DNA of 64,000 nucleotides, from positions 682,001 to 746,000 of the forward strand of contig NZ_JABBND010000001.1 of NCBI RefSeq assembly GCF_012933465.1. The letters run 5' to 3'. The notes under the pieces are model-generated. The model was not told where the DNA came from. It saw only the letters and a list, made by a program, of their open reading frames with translations, and ran no database searches. This document shows, piece after piece, positions 53,648 to 63,547 of the stretch. Numbering within the stretch: the stretch's first letter is position 1; the number at the start of each line of letters is the position of its first letter. The position numbers and the translations under genes were made by a program. The DNA is from Actinomycetospora sp. TBRC 11914 (GTDB lineage Bacteria > Actinomycetota > Actinomycetes > Mycobacteriales > Pseudonocardiaceae).

Positions 53648-54283
53648 ATGACGGGTGGCCCGTGGGCGAACGCGGTGCGCGCGGAGGTCGGAGGGCAGCT
53701 GGTCGCGCTCGGCGCGCACTACGGGGCCTGCCGGACCGGCCGCGACGGCACCCGCTCGGTGTCCTGGTGGTTCCCGCCCGGCGGCCGGCGCCGGGAACGG
53801 CGCCTGGTCTTCCGCGCGCTGGGCGGCCGGCTCGACGCGTGGGAGGTCGAGTACGCCGAGCTCGCCGCGGCCGACCACGGCCGGGACTCCCTGGTGCACG
53901 CCTCCCGGGCGGTCCGCACCGACCGCGACGGCCTCGGCCCGGCGGTGTCCCAGCTGCTGGGCACGGGGCTGCCCGCCCGCGGCCGGGCACGGCGGGTTCC
54001 CGACGACGCCGGCCGCGATCCGGTCCCGACGACGCCCGACGGTCCCCTCCCGGGCCCCCACGCGGCCCGGGCCGCCGCCGCGGCACGGCGCCCGCCACCC
54101 CCGCCGCGGGGCGTCCGGGTCGCCGACGGGCTGCTCGGGGTCGTCGTCGCGGTCGCGCTGCTGCTGGCCTGCCGGGTCGACATCGACCTGGCGCCCTCGA
54201 TCGCGTCGTTCGCGGTGCCGCTGCTCGGCGTCTCGGCGACGTGGACGGTGATCGGGCTGGTCGGCGCCGAACGTCGCCGGTGA
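53648..54283 (+). CDS. hypothetical protein with C-terminal membrane helices
   Basis: 211 residues from ATG 53648. A globular N-half (QLVALGAHYGACRTGRDGTR, SVSWWFPPGG) is followed by a Pro/Arg-rich linker and two C-terminal hydrophobic helices (GLLGVVVAVALLLACRV and FAVPLLGVSATWTVIGLVGA). No family recognised. It converges with the Rv1171-like gene; the stop codon lies in a 9-bp inverted repeat. Confidence 0.6.
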   Translation: MTGGPWANAVRAEVGGQLVALGAHYGACRTGRDGTRSVSWWFPPGGRRRERRLVFRALGGRLDAWEVEYAELAAADHGRDSLVHASRAVRTDRDGLGPAVSQLLGTGLPARGRARRVPDDAGRDPVPTTPDGPLPGPHAARAAAAARRPPPPPRGVRVADGLLGVVVAVALLLACRVDIDLAPSIASFAVPLLGVSATWTVIGLVGAERRR

Positions 54284-54354
54284 TCAGGGCTCGGTGAGGG
54301 GCACGGCAGACTTGCGGGCCGGCCTCCGCCGCTGCCCCACGTCCTCCTGATCAC
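54280..54354. terminator. weak stem at a convergent junction
   Basis: GTGATCAGG (54280-54288) and CCTGATCAC (54346-54354) are perfect complements with a 57-nt interior that can partly pair (gaggggcacgg / ccgctgcccc). It joins the stops of the two flanking genes. Confidence 0.4.
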
Positions 54355-54749
54355 GCACCGGGCCCCGCCGCCGTGTCCGCGGGCGCCCGCGGCACCCGCG
54401 CGGGGCGCGCGGCCGCCCACGCGCTCGGCAGCAGCCCGGCGCCCACCAGCGCGATGCCGCGCCAGTCCGTCGGGAACATCCCGGGGCCCGCCGGGCTCCA
54501 CAGCCCCGGCACCACCACGACGAGCAGCCACACCACCAGCGGGACGAACGCCACGCGGGTCCCGGGCCGCACCCGGTCGGCGGCCACGACCAGCAGCGGC
54601 GTCGTCACCGCCGCGACCAGTACCGACACCGGCACCGGCACCGTCCCGACCCGCAGCGACAGCCACGCGACCTCGGTCCACGCGAGCAGGGCCGCGTCGA
54701 GCGCCAGGACGGCGACCGCGACGCCCTGCCACGCGGTCCTCGCCCTCAT
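54351..54749 (-). CDS. Rv1171-like integral membrane protein
   Basis: A 132-residue protein with about four helices (VAVAVLALDAALLAWTEVAW, VPVPVSVLVAAVTTPLLVVA, VAFVPLVVWLLVVVVPGLW, IALVGAGLLPSAWAAA). It lies 24 bp downstream of mshB; a small membrane protein occupies the same place in mycobacteria (Rv1171). Function unknown. Confidence 0.75.
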   Translation of the reverse strand: MRARTAWQGVAVAVLALDAALLAWTEVAWLSLRVGTVPVPVSVLVAAVTTPLLVVAADRVRPGTRVAFVPLVVWLLVVVVPGLWSPAGPGMFPTDWRGIALVGAGLLPSAWAAARPARVPRAPADTAAGPGA

Positions 54750-54773
54750 GCCACCGCCCTCATGCCCCCACCC

Positions 54774-55643
54774 TCACGCCGACAGCGCCTCCAGCGCCTC
54801 GTCCGCCCCGCTCGGGCCCCGCAGCAGCACGAAGCCCTCGGACGCGAGGACGGGCTGGGCGAGCTCGTTGGACAGGGCGTAGGCGGGCGGCTCGCTGCCG
54901 TCGTCGAACACCTGGATCTGCGTCGCGTGCGCCCGCAGCGCGGCGAGCTTGCGCACCCGGGCGGGCCCGAGCGCGAGGCGGACGGTGATGGTCTCGTCGG
55001 GCACCGTCGGGAGGTCCTCCACCGTCGGGACCGGCAGCGGCAGCCACGGCCGACGACGCAGCGATTCGAGCCCGGCGGCGACCTCGCCGCGGGCGGCCGC
55101 GGTCGCCCACAGCGCGATCCGCTCGCCCAGCGGGTCCAGCTTCTCGACGGCGCCGCCGGCGATCTCGTGGGCGCGCACGTGGTCGGGGTGGCCGTAGCCG
55201 CCGGCGGCGTCGTAGCTGACGACGACGTCGGGGTCCACCTCGGTCAGGACGTCCGCGAGCTGCGCGACCTGGAGGTCGACCTCGGCGCGGTCGGCGAACG
55301 CGCCGCTGGAGAGGTGCGCGGGGGCGGCGGCGAGGATGCCCCGGCCCGCGGACACCATCCCGGAGTCGACCCAGCGGCCGCGGCCGCCGAGGAACCGGTG
55401 GTCGGTGACGCCGAGGGCGGCGCAGGCCGCCGCGAGCTCGCCCGCGCGGTGCTCGGCCAGCTCCGGGCGCCCCTCGAGGTGCTTGAGGTCGGGCGGGATG
55501 ACCTCGCCCAGCTCGCCGAGGCTGCACGTCACCAGCGTGACCCCGACCCCCGCGTCCACCGCCCGTGCCATGAGCCCACCGGAGGTGATCGTCTCGTCGT
55601 CCGGGTGGGCATGGACCAGGACGATCCGGCGGGGAGCGGGCAC
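54774..55643 (-). CDS. mshB: GlcNAc-Ins deacetylase (mycothiol synthesis)
   Basis: A 289-residue zinc deacetylase of the LmbE/PIG-L family: VHAHPDDETITSGGLMARA holds ligands H13 and D16, and YGHPDHVRAHE the third His. It removes acetyl from GlcNAc-inositol, the second enzymatic step of mycothiol synthesis. GTG 55643 lies 6 nt behind a TAGGGT box. The neighbouring mycothiol-dependent-type enzyme gene upstream fits the pathway. Confidence 0.95.
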   Translation of the reverse strand: MPAPRRIVLVHAHPDDETITSGGLMARAVDAGVGVTLVTCSLGELGEVIPPDLKHLEGRPELAEHRAGELAAACAALGVTDHRFLGGRGRWVDSGMVSAGRGILAAAPAHLSSGAFADRAEVDLQVAQLADVLTEVDPDVVVSYDAAGGYGHPDHVRAHEIAGGAVEKLDPLGERIALWATAAARGEVAAGLESLRRRPWLPLPVPTVEDLPTVPDETITVRLALGPARVRKLAALRAHATQIQVFDDGSEPPAYALSNELAQPVLASEGFVLLRGPSGADEALEALSA

Positions 55644-55649
55644 CCGCGC

Positions 55650-55655
55650 ACCCTA
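55650..55655 (-). promoter_or_regulatory. -10 box, leaderless start of mshB
   Basis: On the minus strand TAGGGT is followed by 6 nt and GTG 55643, with no ribosome-binding site. Confidence 0.5.
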
Positions 55656-55683
55656 GCCGCGGGGAGATCGGGCGGCCGGGCGC

Positions 55684-56370
55684 CTACTCGTGACGTTCGT
55701 CGTGCGGGAGGGAGCCGAGGGTGGCGAAGGCGTCGAGCACCGGCTCGACGTCACCGGAGCGGGTCCACGACCGGAGCTGGTCGGCCGACCGCCGCGCCAG
55801 CAGCGCCCGGGCGAGCTCGAAGTCCGGGGCCGCGAGGACGACGTCGGCCTCCTCCGGGTCCCCGCCGTCGGAGGCCCACGACCAGGAGTCCCCGACGAGG
55901 CCGAGCGTGGTGCCCTCGGGCAGCCGCGCGCCGACCCGCGGCGCGAACCGGTCCCGGATCAGCGCGACCCCGACGCTGTCCTGGCCCCCGGACACACCGA
56001 GGGCGCCGCGGAGGTCCTGCTCGTGGATGACCACGTCGCCGAGCGGGCGGGTGCCGTGCTCGGCCATCCACGCCCGCAGCGGCTCGGCGGTCTCGCGCCA
56101 CTCGGCCACGAGGTCGGCGACCGAGCGGTCCCGGCGCTCCTCGACGTGCTTGGCGGTCCACTCCGCGTTGTGGTCGTCGGGCTCGTCGCCGGCGACGACG
56201 TCGGTGCCCAGCCCGACCATGTGGGAGAACAGGTCCCGCACCGTCCAGTCCGGGCAGGCGGGAACGGTCGTCTCCACCTGCTCGTCGGTCGCGCCCTGCA
56301 CCAGGGCGATCACCCGCGCCTGGGCCCGGCTCCACTCGGCGATCTCGTCCTCGGCGGTGATCTCGTCCAC
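55684..56370 (-). CDS. mycothiol-dependent maleylpyruvate-isomerase-family protein
   Basis: A 228-residue DinB-like protein with an MDMPI N-domain: VPACPDWTVRDLFSHMVGLG (metal His in FSHM), GDVVIHEQDLRGALGV (second metal His), then a SCP2-like C-half (TLGLVGDSWSWASDGG). GTG 56370 starts at VDEITAEDEIAEW, the usual family start; the longer frame lacks support. Family members use mycothiol as cofactor in isomerisation or transfer; the substrate is unknown. It sits directly upstream of mshB. Confidence 0.87.
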   Translation of the reverse strand: MDEITAEDEIAEWSRAQARVIALVQGATDEQVETTVPACPDWTVRDLFSHMVGLGTDVVAGDEPDDHNAEWTAKHVEERRDRSVADLVAEWRETAEPLRAWMAEHGTRPLGDVVIHEQDLRGALGVSGGQDSVGVALIRDRFAPRVGARLPEGTTLGLVGDSWSWASDGGDPEEADVVLAAPDFELARALLARRSADQLRSWTRSGDVEPVLDAFATLGSLPHDERHE

Positions 56371-56485
56371 GCCTGCCCCTGTACCCGTTCCGGGGTCCGG
56401 TACCTCGTCCCGCCCACCGTGGACGACGCGACCAGGAGCCGGAAACCGCGTCGCCGCCACGGGCCCGTCACGTCACCCTGGCCCG

Positions 56486-57343
56486 GTGTTCGAGATCCCC
56501 GACGAGGCCCGGCGCCGGCTCACCGTCCGCTTCGGCGACGGCGTCGCGGCGTGGCTCGACGAGGTCCCGGCGCGCGTCGAGGGCCTGGCCCGGCGGTGGG
56601 GCCTGCGGTGCGACGGCGTCGTGCTCTCCGGCAACTCGGCGCTGGTGCTCCCCGCCGACCGCGGCGTGCTCAAGCTGCACCCCGTCCCCGCGATCGCCGC
56701 CGCCGAGGCCGCCGCGCTCACGCACTGGGCGCCCGTGGCCCACGTCGTCGACCTGCTCGACCACGAGGACGACGGCGGGCTCCTGCTGGCACGCGTGCGT
56801 CCGGGCACCGTGCTGACCGGCAGCGGGGCGCTCGACGTCCTGCCCGCCGTCGTCGACCTCTGGTCCGCCGCTCCGGACCCGCCCGCGGTGCCACCACTGC
56901 GCGAGCGCGTCGCCGACTGGCTCCGCCGGGTGCGCGAGCAGGTCGCCGCCGAGCCCCGCCTGCGCGCCCGGGTGCCGCTCGAGGCCCTCGACCGCGGGGA
57001 GGCCGACGCCCTCGGGCTCGCGGGACGTCGCGGTCACCACGGCCTCGTCCACGGCGACCTGCACCCGGCCAACCTGCTCGCCGGTGCCGCCGGCCCCGTC
57101 GTGATCGACCCGCGCCCGCACGTCGGGGACCGGACGTTCGACCTCGTCGACCTCGTGCTCGTCGACCCGTCCGGCGTGGACGCCACCGTCGCGGCGCTCG
57201 CGCGGGCACTTCCCGGCCTCGACCCCGACCTCCTCCACGCCTGGTGCCGCGCCCTCGCCCCGGCGAACGCGGTCGCCGCGCTGCGGGGCGCGCCCGACGC
57301 CGGGCGCACGCGCCGGCTGGTCGCCCTCGCCGTCGGGACCTGA
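56486..57343 (+). CDS. APH(6)-like aminoglycoside/hydroxyurea kinase family protein
   Basis: A 285-residue protein kinase-fold phosphotransferase. SALVLPADRGVLKLHP holds the ATP lysine, LLLARVRPGTVL the hinge, HHGLVHGDLHPANLL the catalytic loop and VVIDPRPHVGDRTFD the metal motif. The IDPRP variant is typical of streptomycin 6-kinases. Start GTG 56486; no ribosome-binding site. It may confer low-level resistance or act on a native sugar; resistance is not proven by sequence. Confidence 0.87.
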   Translation: MFEIPDEARRRLTVRFGDGVAAWLDEVPARVEGLARRWGLRCDGVVLSGNSALVLPADRGVLKLHPVPAIAAAEAAALTHWAPVAHVVDLLDHEDDGGLLLARVRPGTVLTGSGALDVLPAVVDLWSAAPDPPAVPPLRERVADWLRRVREQVAAEPRLRARVPLEALDRGEADALGLAGRRGHHGLVHGDLHPANLLAGAAGPVVIDPRPHVGDRTFDLVDLVLVDPSGVDATVAALARALPGLDPDLLHAWCRALAPANAVAALRGAPDAGRTRRLVALAVGT

Positions 57344-57390
57344 GGCCGGTCGGAGCAGCCCCGGCGACCGTCCGCGCACCGGCCGTCCGG

Positions 57391-57439
57391 GACGAACGAC
57401 CCGTTCGTGGCTTCTACGCGCACGAACGACCCGTTCGTC
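57391..57439. repeat. palindromic repeat family D, copy D2
   Basis: Two 19-bp units (57391-57409 and 57421-57439), each containing acgaac-gaccc-gttcgt, which is palindromic itself, and paired with each other across an 11-nt loop with a few mismatches. It lies between the convergent APH-like and dppF genes. Same core as D1. Confidence 0.85.
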
Positions 57440-57469
57440 ACGAGAAGGCCGACCGACGGCGGAGCGGAA

Positions 57470-58531
57470 CTACGCCGCCGAGTCCGCGTCGCCCTCCGGG
57501 AAGTGGCAGGCGAACGTGTGACGCCCCACCGGGTCGGACGGCCGCAGCACCGGGACCTCGTCCGCACACCGCTGCTGCGCCTTGGGGCAGCGGGTGCGGA
57601 ACCGGCAGCCCGACGGCGGGTCCGCCGGGCTGGGGATCTCGCCGGAGAGCACCACGCGGGACCTGCGGCGACGCCGTTCCGCCGCCGGGTCGGGCAGCGG
57701 CACCGCCGAGAGCAGTGCCCGGGTGTAGGGGTGGCGCGGGTTGTCGTAGACCGAGGCCGCGTCACCCACCTCGACGACCTTCCCGAGGTACATCACCGCG
57801 ACCCGGTCGGAGATGTGGCGCACCACCGACAGGTCGTGGGCGATGAACAGGTAGGAGAGGCCCAGCCGCTCCTGGAGGTCCTCGAGCAGGTTGACCACGC
57901 CGGCCTGCACCGAGACGTCCAGCGCGGACACCGGCTCGTCGAGCACGATCACCCGCGGCTCGGCCGCGAGGGCCCGGGCGATCCCGATGCGCTGCCGCTG
58001 CCCGCCGGAGAACTCGTGGGAGTACCGGCTGCGGTGCTCGGGCTTGAGCCCGACGAGCCCGAGCAGCTCGTCCACGCGGGCCCGCAGCGACGCCTCGTCG
58101 GAGTACACCCGGTGGATGCGCAGCGGCTCGGCGATGAGCTCGGACACCGGCAGACGCGGGTCGAGGGAGCCGAACGGGTCCTGGAAGACCATCGCCAGCT
58201 CGCGGCGCAGCGGCCGCATCTCCTTCGGCGACAGCCCGACGAGCTCGCGGCCGTCGTAGCGCACCGAGCCCGAGTCGGGCCGGACCAGCTGGAGGACCGA
58301 GCGGCCGGTCGTCGACTTGCCGCAGCCCGACTCCCCGACGAGCCCGAGGGTCTCCCCCTCGTCGACGTCGAGCGACACCTCGGTGACGGCCTGGACCCGC
58401 CCGACGGTCCGGCGAATCACGCCCTGGCTGCGGACCGGGAACGTCGTGGTCAGGTCCCGGACCTGCAGCAGGGCGCCGTCGTGCGCGCCGTCGGTCACGG
58501 GCGCCGGGGTCCCGGTGGGGGCGGAGCTCAT
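57470..58531 (-). CDS. dppF: oligopeptide ABC transporter ATP-binding protein DppF-type
   Basis: A 353-residue ABC ATPase: [18 protein letters not shown] (Walker A), [14 protein letters not shown] (Q-loop), [18 protein letters not shown] (signature), [17 protein letters not shown] (Walker B), IAHDLSVV (H-loop), then the oligo-ABC C-terminal cysteine segment ([16 protein letters not shown]). ATG 58531 overlaps the dppD stop (ATGA). Last gene of a five-gene peptide importer operon. Confidence 0.93.
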   Translation of the reverse strand: MSSAPTGTPAPVTDGAHDGALLQVRDLTTTFPVRSQGVIRRTVGRVQAVTEVSLDVDEGETLGLVGESGCGKSTTGRSVLQLVRPDSGSVRYDGRELVGLSPKEMRPLRRELAMVFQDPFGSLDPRLPVSELIAEPLRIHRVYSDEASLRARVDELLGLVGLKPEHRSRYSHEFSGGQRQRIGIARALAAEPRVIVLDEPVSALDVSVQAGVVNLLEDLQERLGLSYLFIAHDLSVVRHISDRVAVMYLGKVVEVGDAASVYDNPRHPYTRALLSAVPLPDPAAERRRRRSRVVLSGEIPSPADPPSGCRFRTRCPKAQQRCADEVPVLRPSDPVGRHTFACHFPEGDADSAA

Positions 58532-59586
58532 GCGGACACCTCGATGTCGTTCCCCGTCGCTCCGCCGCGGGCGAACAGGTCGGTGGTGGAGCCGTCGGCG
58601 AGCACCGGCCAGCGGCGGCAGCGGGTCTGGTGCGCCGGTCCCGCCTCCCCGCCGGCGACGGTCTCCAGCGGCGGTTCGGCCTCGCGGCAGGCGTCCTCGA
58701 CGAGCGGGCAGCGCGGCGCGAAGGAGCACCCGGCCGGCAGGGCCACCAGCGACGGCGGGGCGCCCGGGATCGGCTGCAGGCGCCCGCCGAGCTGGTCGAC
58801 GGCGGGCAGCGAGGACAGCAGGCCGACGGTGTAGGGCATCCGGGGCCGGTCGAAGACCTCCTCGGTCGGGCCGGTCTCGACGATCGTGCCGCCGTACATG
58901 ACCTGGACCCGGTCGGCCGTGCCGGCGACGACGCCGAGGTCGTGGCTGACCAGCACCATCGACGCGCCCGACTCCACCCGCACCTGGTCGAGGACCTCGA
59001 GCACCTGGGCCTGGACGGTGACGTCGAGGGCGGTGGTCGGTTCGTCGGCGATGATCAGGCGGGGCTTGTTGACCATCGCCATGGCGATCATGGCGCGCTG
59101 ACGCATGCCGCCGGAGAACTCGTGCGGGTACTGCTTGGCCCGGGTCTCGGGCTGCGGGATGTCGACGAGGGCGAGCGCGGCGACGGCGTCGGCCCACGCC
59201 TCGTCCTTCGACACCTTCCCGTGCGCCCGCCGGGCCTCGGCGATCTGCCGGCCCACGGTGTGCACCGGGTTCAGTGAGCTCATCGGGTCCTGGAAGATCA
59301 CCGCGACGTCGGCGCCGCGCAGGCTCCGCAGGGTGTCCTGGTCCGCGCCGACCAGCTCGGTCCCGTCGAAGCGGACCGAGCCGGTGACCCGGGCGGAGGT
59401 CGGCAGGAGCCGGGGCACGGCCATCAGCGAGACCGACTTGCCCGACCCGGACTCGCCGACGACGCCGAGCACCTCGCCGGCCGCCACGGCGAACGAGACG
59501 TCGCGGACGGCGTGGACGTCGCCCTCCTCGGACGGGAAGGTGACCGAGAGGCCCTCGACCTCGAGCAGCGGTGCGGCTTCGCTCAT
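58528..59586 (-). CDS. dppD: oligopeptide ABC transporter ATP-binding protein DppD-type
   Basis: A 352-residue ABC ATPase: [20 protein letters not shown] (Walker A), [53 protein letters not shown] and SHDLGVVAG. The C-terminal [14 protein letters not shown] is the oligo-ABC tail. ATG 59586 has GGAGGT about 10 nt upstream; 8 bp separate it from dppC. Confidence 0.93.
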   Translation of the reverse strand: MSEAAPLLEVEGLSVTFPSEEGDVHAVRDVSFAVAAGEVLGVVGESGSGKSVSLMAVPRLLPTSARVTGSVRFDGTELVGADQDTLRSLRGADVAVIFQDPMSSLNPVHTVGRQIAEARRAHGKVSKDEAWADAVAALALVDIPQPETRAKQYPHEFSGGMRQRAMIAMAMVNKPRLIIADEPTTALDVTVQAQVLEVLDQVRVESGASMVLVSHDLGVVAGTADRVQVMYGGTIVETGPTEEVFDRPRMPYTVGLLSSLPAVDQLGGRLQPIPGAPPSLVALPAGCSFAPRCPLVEDACREAEPPLETVAGGEAGPAHQTRCRRWPVLADGSTTDLFARGGATGNDIEVSA

Positions 59587-59594
59587 GGGCCACG

Positions 59595-60533
59595 TCACCT
59601 CCGCGTCTGGCGCGGGTCGAACGCGTCGCGCAGCCCGTCGCCGATGAAGTTGATGGTCAGGGAGATCAGCACGATCGCGACGAACGGGGCCCAGAACAGC
59701 CACGGCCGCGTCGCGAGCTGGGTGTAGTTCTGGTTGAGCACCAGGCCCAGCGAGGTGTCGGGGATCTGCACGCCGAGCCCGATGAACGACAGCGCGGCCT
59801 CGGTCAGCACCGCCAGGGCGAGCGTGAGCGTCGCGTTGACGACGATCGTGCCGACCATGTTCGGGACGAGGTGCTTGGTGACGATCCGGCCGGTCGTCGC
59901 GCCGCTCGCCCGCGCCGCCTCGACGAACTCGCGCTGGGACAGCGAGAGCGACTCGGCGCGGGTGACGCGGGCGATCGGCATCCAGAGGAAGAACCCGAGG
60001 ACCAGGCCGACGAGCCACCACGAGCCGCCGAAGCCGGCGATGAGGATGGCGGCGACCGCCTGCAGCGGCACGACGAGGAACAGGTCGGTGACCCGGGAGA
60101 CCGCGGTGTCCGTGCCCCGGCGCAGGTACCCGGCGACGGTGCCGAGGAGCACGCCGAGGACCGTCGCGATGGCGGCGGCGAGCAGACCGATCTGCAGCGA
60201 GTACTGCGACCCCCTCATCACCAGCGAGAACACGTCGGCGCCGACCTGGTCGGTACCGAAGATGTGGGCGGGGCTGGGGTCCTCGTACGACCCGGCCGAG
60301 AGGTTCGTCAGCGAGTAGCCGAGGAAGTACGGCGCGATGTAGACGAACAGCACGAACACCACGAAGATCGTCAGGCTCGTCATCGCGGCCTTGTGCCGCA
60401 GGAAGCGCCGTCGGACCAGCTGCCCCTGGGTCAGGTAGACGCTCTCGGGCTCGCCGCCGTCAGGTCGCGCCGACGGCGGGACCTTCCCCGGGTGCGTCGT
60501 CGTCCGCGGGTCCGTGTCGGTGATCTCAGCCAA
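59595..60533 (-). CDS. dppC: oligopeptide ABC transporter permease DppC-type
   Basis: A 312-residue permease with six helices. A cytoplasmic N-terminus is followed by [19 protein letters not shown], then the [20 protein letters not shown] periplasmic signature and the EAA loop ([20 protein letters not shown]). It overlaps the dppB stop by 8 bp. It forms the translocation channel with DppB. Confidence 0.93.
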   Translation of the reverse strand: MAEITDTDPRTTTHPGKVPPSARPDGGEPESVYLTQGQLVRRRFLRHKAAMTSLTIFVVFVLFVYIAPYFLGYSLTNLSAGSYEDPSPAHIFGTDQVGADVFSLVMRGSQYSLQIGLLAAAIATVLGVLLGTVAGYLRRGTDTAVSRVTDLFLVVPLQAVAAILIAGFGGSWWLVGLVLGFFLWMPIARVTRAESLSLSQREFVEAARASGATTGRIVTKHLVPNMVGTIVVNATLTLALAVLTEAALSFIGLGVQIPDTSLGLVLNQNYTQLATRPWLFWAPFVAIVLISLTINFIGDGLRDAFDPRQTRR

Positions 60534-61524
60534 GGCGGATCCTCGGGTCGAGGTAGCTGTACGCGATGTCGGCGAGCAGGTTGAACAGCACCACGATGAC
60601 CGCGGTGACCATCAGCCACCCCATGAGCATGTTCGGGTCGTACTGCTGGATCGAGCGCACGAGCAGCGAGCCCATCCCGTTCCAGCCGAACACCTGCTCG
60701 GTGACGATCGCGCCGCCGAACACCGCCGCGAAGTTGTAGGCGAAGTAGGTCGTGACGGGGAGCAGCGCGTTGCGCAGCGCGTGCCGGAGCACCACCTGCC
60801 GCTCGGACAGGCCCTTCGCGCGGGCGGTGCGCACGTAGTCCGAGCGCATCGTCTCGAGCATGGAGGCCCGCTGGAACCGGCTGTACGCGGCGAAGCTGAT
60901 CGCCGCCAGCGCGATCGTCGGGAGGAGGTACGCCCCGGTGAACTTGAACAGCACCTCGCCCGGCGAGCCGGTGAACCCGCCGTCGGGAGGACCCGCCGTC
61001 GTGAGCCAGCGCCCCACGCCGAGGTCGATCAGCAGCAGGTTCAGCTGGATGCCGTAGACCTTGAGGATGATGCCGATGCAGAACACCGGCATCGCGAACA
61101 GCACGAACGCGAGCGTCGTCGCGACGTAGTCGGTGATCGAGTACTGGCGCAGCGCGGCGACCGCCCCGACCGCACAGCCGACGAGCAGGGCCAGGAGCTC
61201 GGCGATGACGACCAGCCGGATGGTCACCCACAGCGCGTGGGCGACCGCCGGGAAGACCTCGGCCCGCGCGGCGCCGAGCGCGACGCTGGTGCCCCAGTTG
61301 CCGGTGAGGACGCCGGTGAGCCAGTGCCACCAGCGCACCACCACGGGCTGGTCGAGCCCGAGGGAGTGGGCGGTGGCCTCGATGGTCGCCGGGCTGATCC
61401 CGGGCCGCGCCTTCAGGGCCGCCAGCGGGTCACCCGAGCTCGCCACCGCCACGTACAGCAGGAACGTGGCGACGAAGAGCACGCCGATCGAGATCAGGAC
61501 GCGCCGCACGATGTACGCGGCCAC
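60526..61524 (-). CDS. dppB: oligopeptide ABC transporter permease DppB-type
   Basis: A 332-residue permease: MAAYIVRRVLISIGVLFVAT (typical DppB first helix), WLTGVLTGNWGTSVA, EAA loop DYVRTARAKGLSERQVVLRH and a C-terminal helix pair ending in [11 protein letters not shown] somewhat long periplasmic loop surrounds PPDGGFTGSPGEVLFKFT. It lies 71 bp downstream of the solute-binding protein gene. Confidence 0.93.
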   Translation of the reverse strand: MAAYIVRRVLISIGVLFVATFLLYVAVASSGDPLAALKARPGISPATIEATAHSLGLDQPVVVRWWHWLTGVLTGNWGTSVALGAARAEVFPAVAHALWVTIRLVVIAELLALLVGCAVGAVAALRQYSITDYVATTLAFVLFAMPVFCIGIILKVYGIQLNLLLIDLGVGRWLTTAGPPDGGFTGSPGEVLFKFTGAYLLPTIALAAISFAAYSRFQRASMLETMRSDYVRTARAKGLSERQVVLRHALRNALLPVTTYFAYNFAAVFGGAIVTEQVFGWNGMGSLLVRSIQQYDPNMLMGWLMVTAVIVVLFNLLADIAYSYLDPRIRLG

Positions 61525-61595
61525 GTGTCACCTCCTGCTCGTGCGCCCGCCGGACCGAGGTCGCCGGCCCGGCGGGCACCGGGAGTCGGGGCGGG

Positions 61596-63377
61596 TCAGC
61601 CGCCCTGGACGACCCACTCGTTCGCGTTGTAGAGCGGACCGAAGTTCGGCTGGTAGTAGACGTTGTCGATCCGGTCGGTGTACCCGACCATGTTCGGCTG
61701 CACGAACAACGGGATCGACGGCAGGTCCGCCGCGATCGCGCGGTCGACGTCCTGCCAGGTCTGCCGGAAGCCGTTCGGGTCGAGGTTCGACACCGCCTGG
61801 TCCATCATCTGGTCGACCTTCGGGTCCGAGTAGCCCTGCCAGTTCTGCCCGCCGCCGGTCTTGTAGATCGACTGGTGGGAGGAGATGAACGGGTCGTTGA
61901 TCCAGCCGAACAGGGCCACGTCGTAGTCGCCCTGGCTGACCCGCTGGTCGAGGAAGTTCGGGTCGTTGTCGTCGACGACCTGCATCCCCGCCTGCTGGCA
62001 CTCGGCCTGGATCAGCTGCACCGTCTGGACCCGGCGCGGCACGTTGGTGTGGCTGATCCGGAACTGCAGCCGCTGGCCGTTCTTGGTGTAGATGCCGTCC
62101 GGTCCCTTGACCCAGCCGTCCTGGGTGAGGGTCTGGTTGGACTGCGCGGCGTTGCCGGTCGCGATCTGCGAGTAGGTGTCCTGGTAGCCCTGCTGATTGG
62201 GCAGGTAGATCAGGCTCTGCAGCGGCGCGGCGTCGGGCTGGACGCCGCGCACCAGCTTGTCGACGATCTCCTGGCGGTTCACGCACTGCGCGAACGCCTG
62301 GCGCACCGCCTTGTCGGCGAAGAGCGGGTTCTTGAAGTTCATGTCCAGGTGCTCGTAGGTGGACCCCGTCGTCGCCTGGAACTTCACGCCCTGGGCGGCG
62401 AGCCCGCGCAGCAGGTTCGCCGCGTTGACGTCGACCTGCGGCGCGGCGACCTGGACCTCGTTGTTCTGCAGTGCCTGGGCCTCGGCCGTCGCGTCGGCGA
62501 TGTTGCGGTAGGTGATGCTCTCCGGCCCGCCCGGGTTCCCCTTCCAGGCCGGGTTGCGGGTCAGCTTCACCGACTGGTCCTGCACCCAGCTGTCGAGCTG
62601 GTAGGGGCCCGACGACAGGTCGACCGACTTGTCGAAGCCGTTCCAGCCCTTGTTCCAGAAGTTGGTGATCGCCGCGATCTGCGCGGGCGGCGACTGCGGG
62701 GTGATCTGGCGGATGTCCGGGACGCCGGTCTTGGCCTCGAGGACGTGCGCCGGCAGCAGGTCGAGGTTGCCCTGCCCGAACAGGCCCATGTAGTCGGCGT
62801 AGGGCTTGGCGAACGTCGCCTGGAAGGTCTGGTCGTTGAGGCACTGGGCCTGACCGATCTGGTCGTAGCCGTTGGTGCCGGCCGGCGTGAAGCCCGGGAT
62901 CTTGCCGCTGCCCACCAGGTAGGCGAGGTAGAAGTCCTTGCAGTTCCAGGGCTGCCCGTCGGACCAGGTCACGCCCGGCTTGATGCGCCACTGCACGGTC
63001 TGCGGGTTCGTCGAGGTCTGGACGATCCCGTCCATCACGTCGCCGTTGACCAGCACCTGACCGTTCGCGTCGACCCAGGTGGCGGTGGAGAGCACCTGGG
63101 TGAGGACGTAGGTGTTGTAGAGCGAGTTCGCGTCCGCGGCATCGTTGTTGTACGCGGTGTACGCCGTGTCCGCGGTGAAGGTCACGCCGGGCCCGGCCTG
63201 CACCTGGGGCGCGTGGTAGACGCCGTTCTGGCTGCCCTTGGCCGTCGGGGCCGAGGTGGAGCCGAAGTTGTCGCCGCCACCGCCCCCACCGCACGCGGCC
63301 ACGAGGGCGAGGAGTGCCGCGGCCGCCGCGGCGAGCATCCAGCGCGAGCGACCGCGCCCGGTGATCCTGGTCACCAC
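61596..63377 (-). CDS. dppA: oligopeptide-binding lipoprotein (solute-binding family 5)
   Basis: A 593-residue SBP_bac_5 protein. The signal peptide ends in a lipobox LVAAC with Cys at residue 29, followed by a glycine run. The body has PQTVQWRIKPGVTWSDGQPW (family signature), LNDQTFQATFAKPYADYMGL, VRQAFAQCVNRQEIVDKLVR and WLNDPFISS-like GWINDPFISSHQSIYKTGGG. GGAGGT lies directly before two adjacent GTG codons (63377 and 63374), so the start is uncertain by one codon. First gene of the dpp operon. Confidence 0.93.
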   Translation of the reverse strand: MVTRITGRGRSRWMLAAAAAALLALVAACGGGGGGDNFGSTSAPTAKGSQNGVYHAPQVQAGPGVTFTADTAYTAYNNDAADANSLYNTYVLTQVLSTATWVDANGQVLVNGDVMDGIVQTSTNPQTVQWRIKPGVTWSDGQPWNCKDFYLAYLVGSGKIPGFTPAGTNGYDQIGQAQCLNDQTFQATFAKPYADYMGLFGQGNLDLLPAHVLEAKTGVPDIRQITPQSPPAQIAAITNFWNKGWNGFDKSVDLSSGPYQLDSWVQDQSVKLTRNPAWKGNPGGPESITYRNIADATAEAQALQNNEVQVAAPQVDVNAANLLRGLAAQGVKFQATTGSTYEHLDMNFKNPLFADKAVRQAFAQCVNRQEIVDKLVRGVQPDAAPLQSLIYLPNQQGYQDTYSQIATGNAAQSNQTLTQDGWVKGPDGIYTKNGQRLQFRISHTNVPRRVQTVQLIQAECQQAGMQVVDDNDPNFLDQRVSQGDYDVALFGWINDPFISSHQSIYKTGGGQNWQGYSDPKVDQMMDQAVSNLDPNGFRQTWQDVDRAIAADLPSIPLFVQPNMVGYTDRIDNVYYQPNFGPLYNANEWVVQGG

Positions 63378-63547
63378 ACCTCCAGAGGACGTTTGCGGCG
63401 ACGAGATCGTCTCCTCGCCGCGAGGAACCTAAGTGGTCCAGACCTGTACCGCCACCCCGTGACGTTTCCGCACTGTGACGAGATCCTCGCCCGGAGTACA
63501 CGTCGCACCCGAACGGGCGCTTCACTCCTCAACGACCGCGGACGCGG

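Noticed and set aside
56486-57343. Acquired antibiotic-resistance gene
   Set aside because: The motifs fit the APH(6)/hydroxyurea kinase family, but there is no mobile element, base composition looks the same, and such genes are common housekeeping kinases in actinobacteria.
57470-59593. A 707-codon double ABC ATPase
   Set aside because: The first half is out of frame with the true dppD gene (58528-59586) and shows no motifs; the real dppF starts at 58531 with an ATGA overlap.
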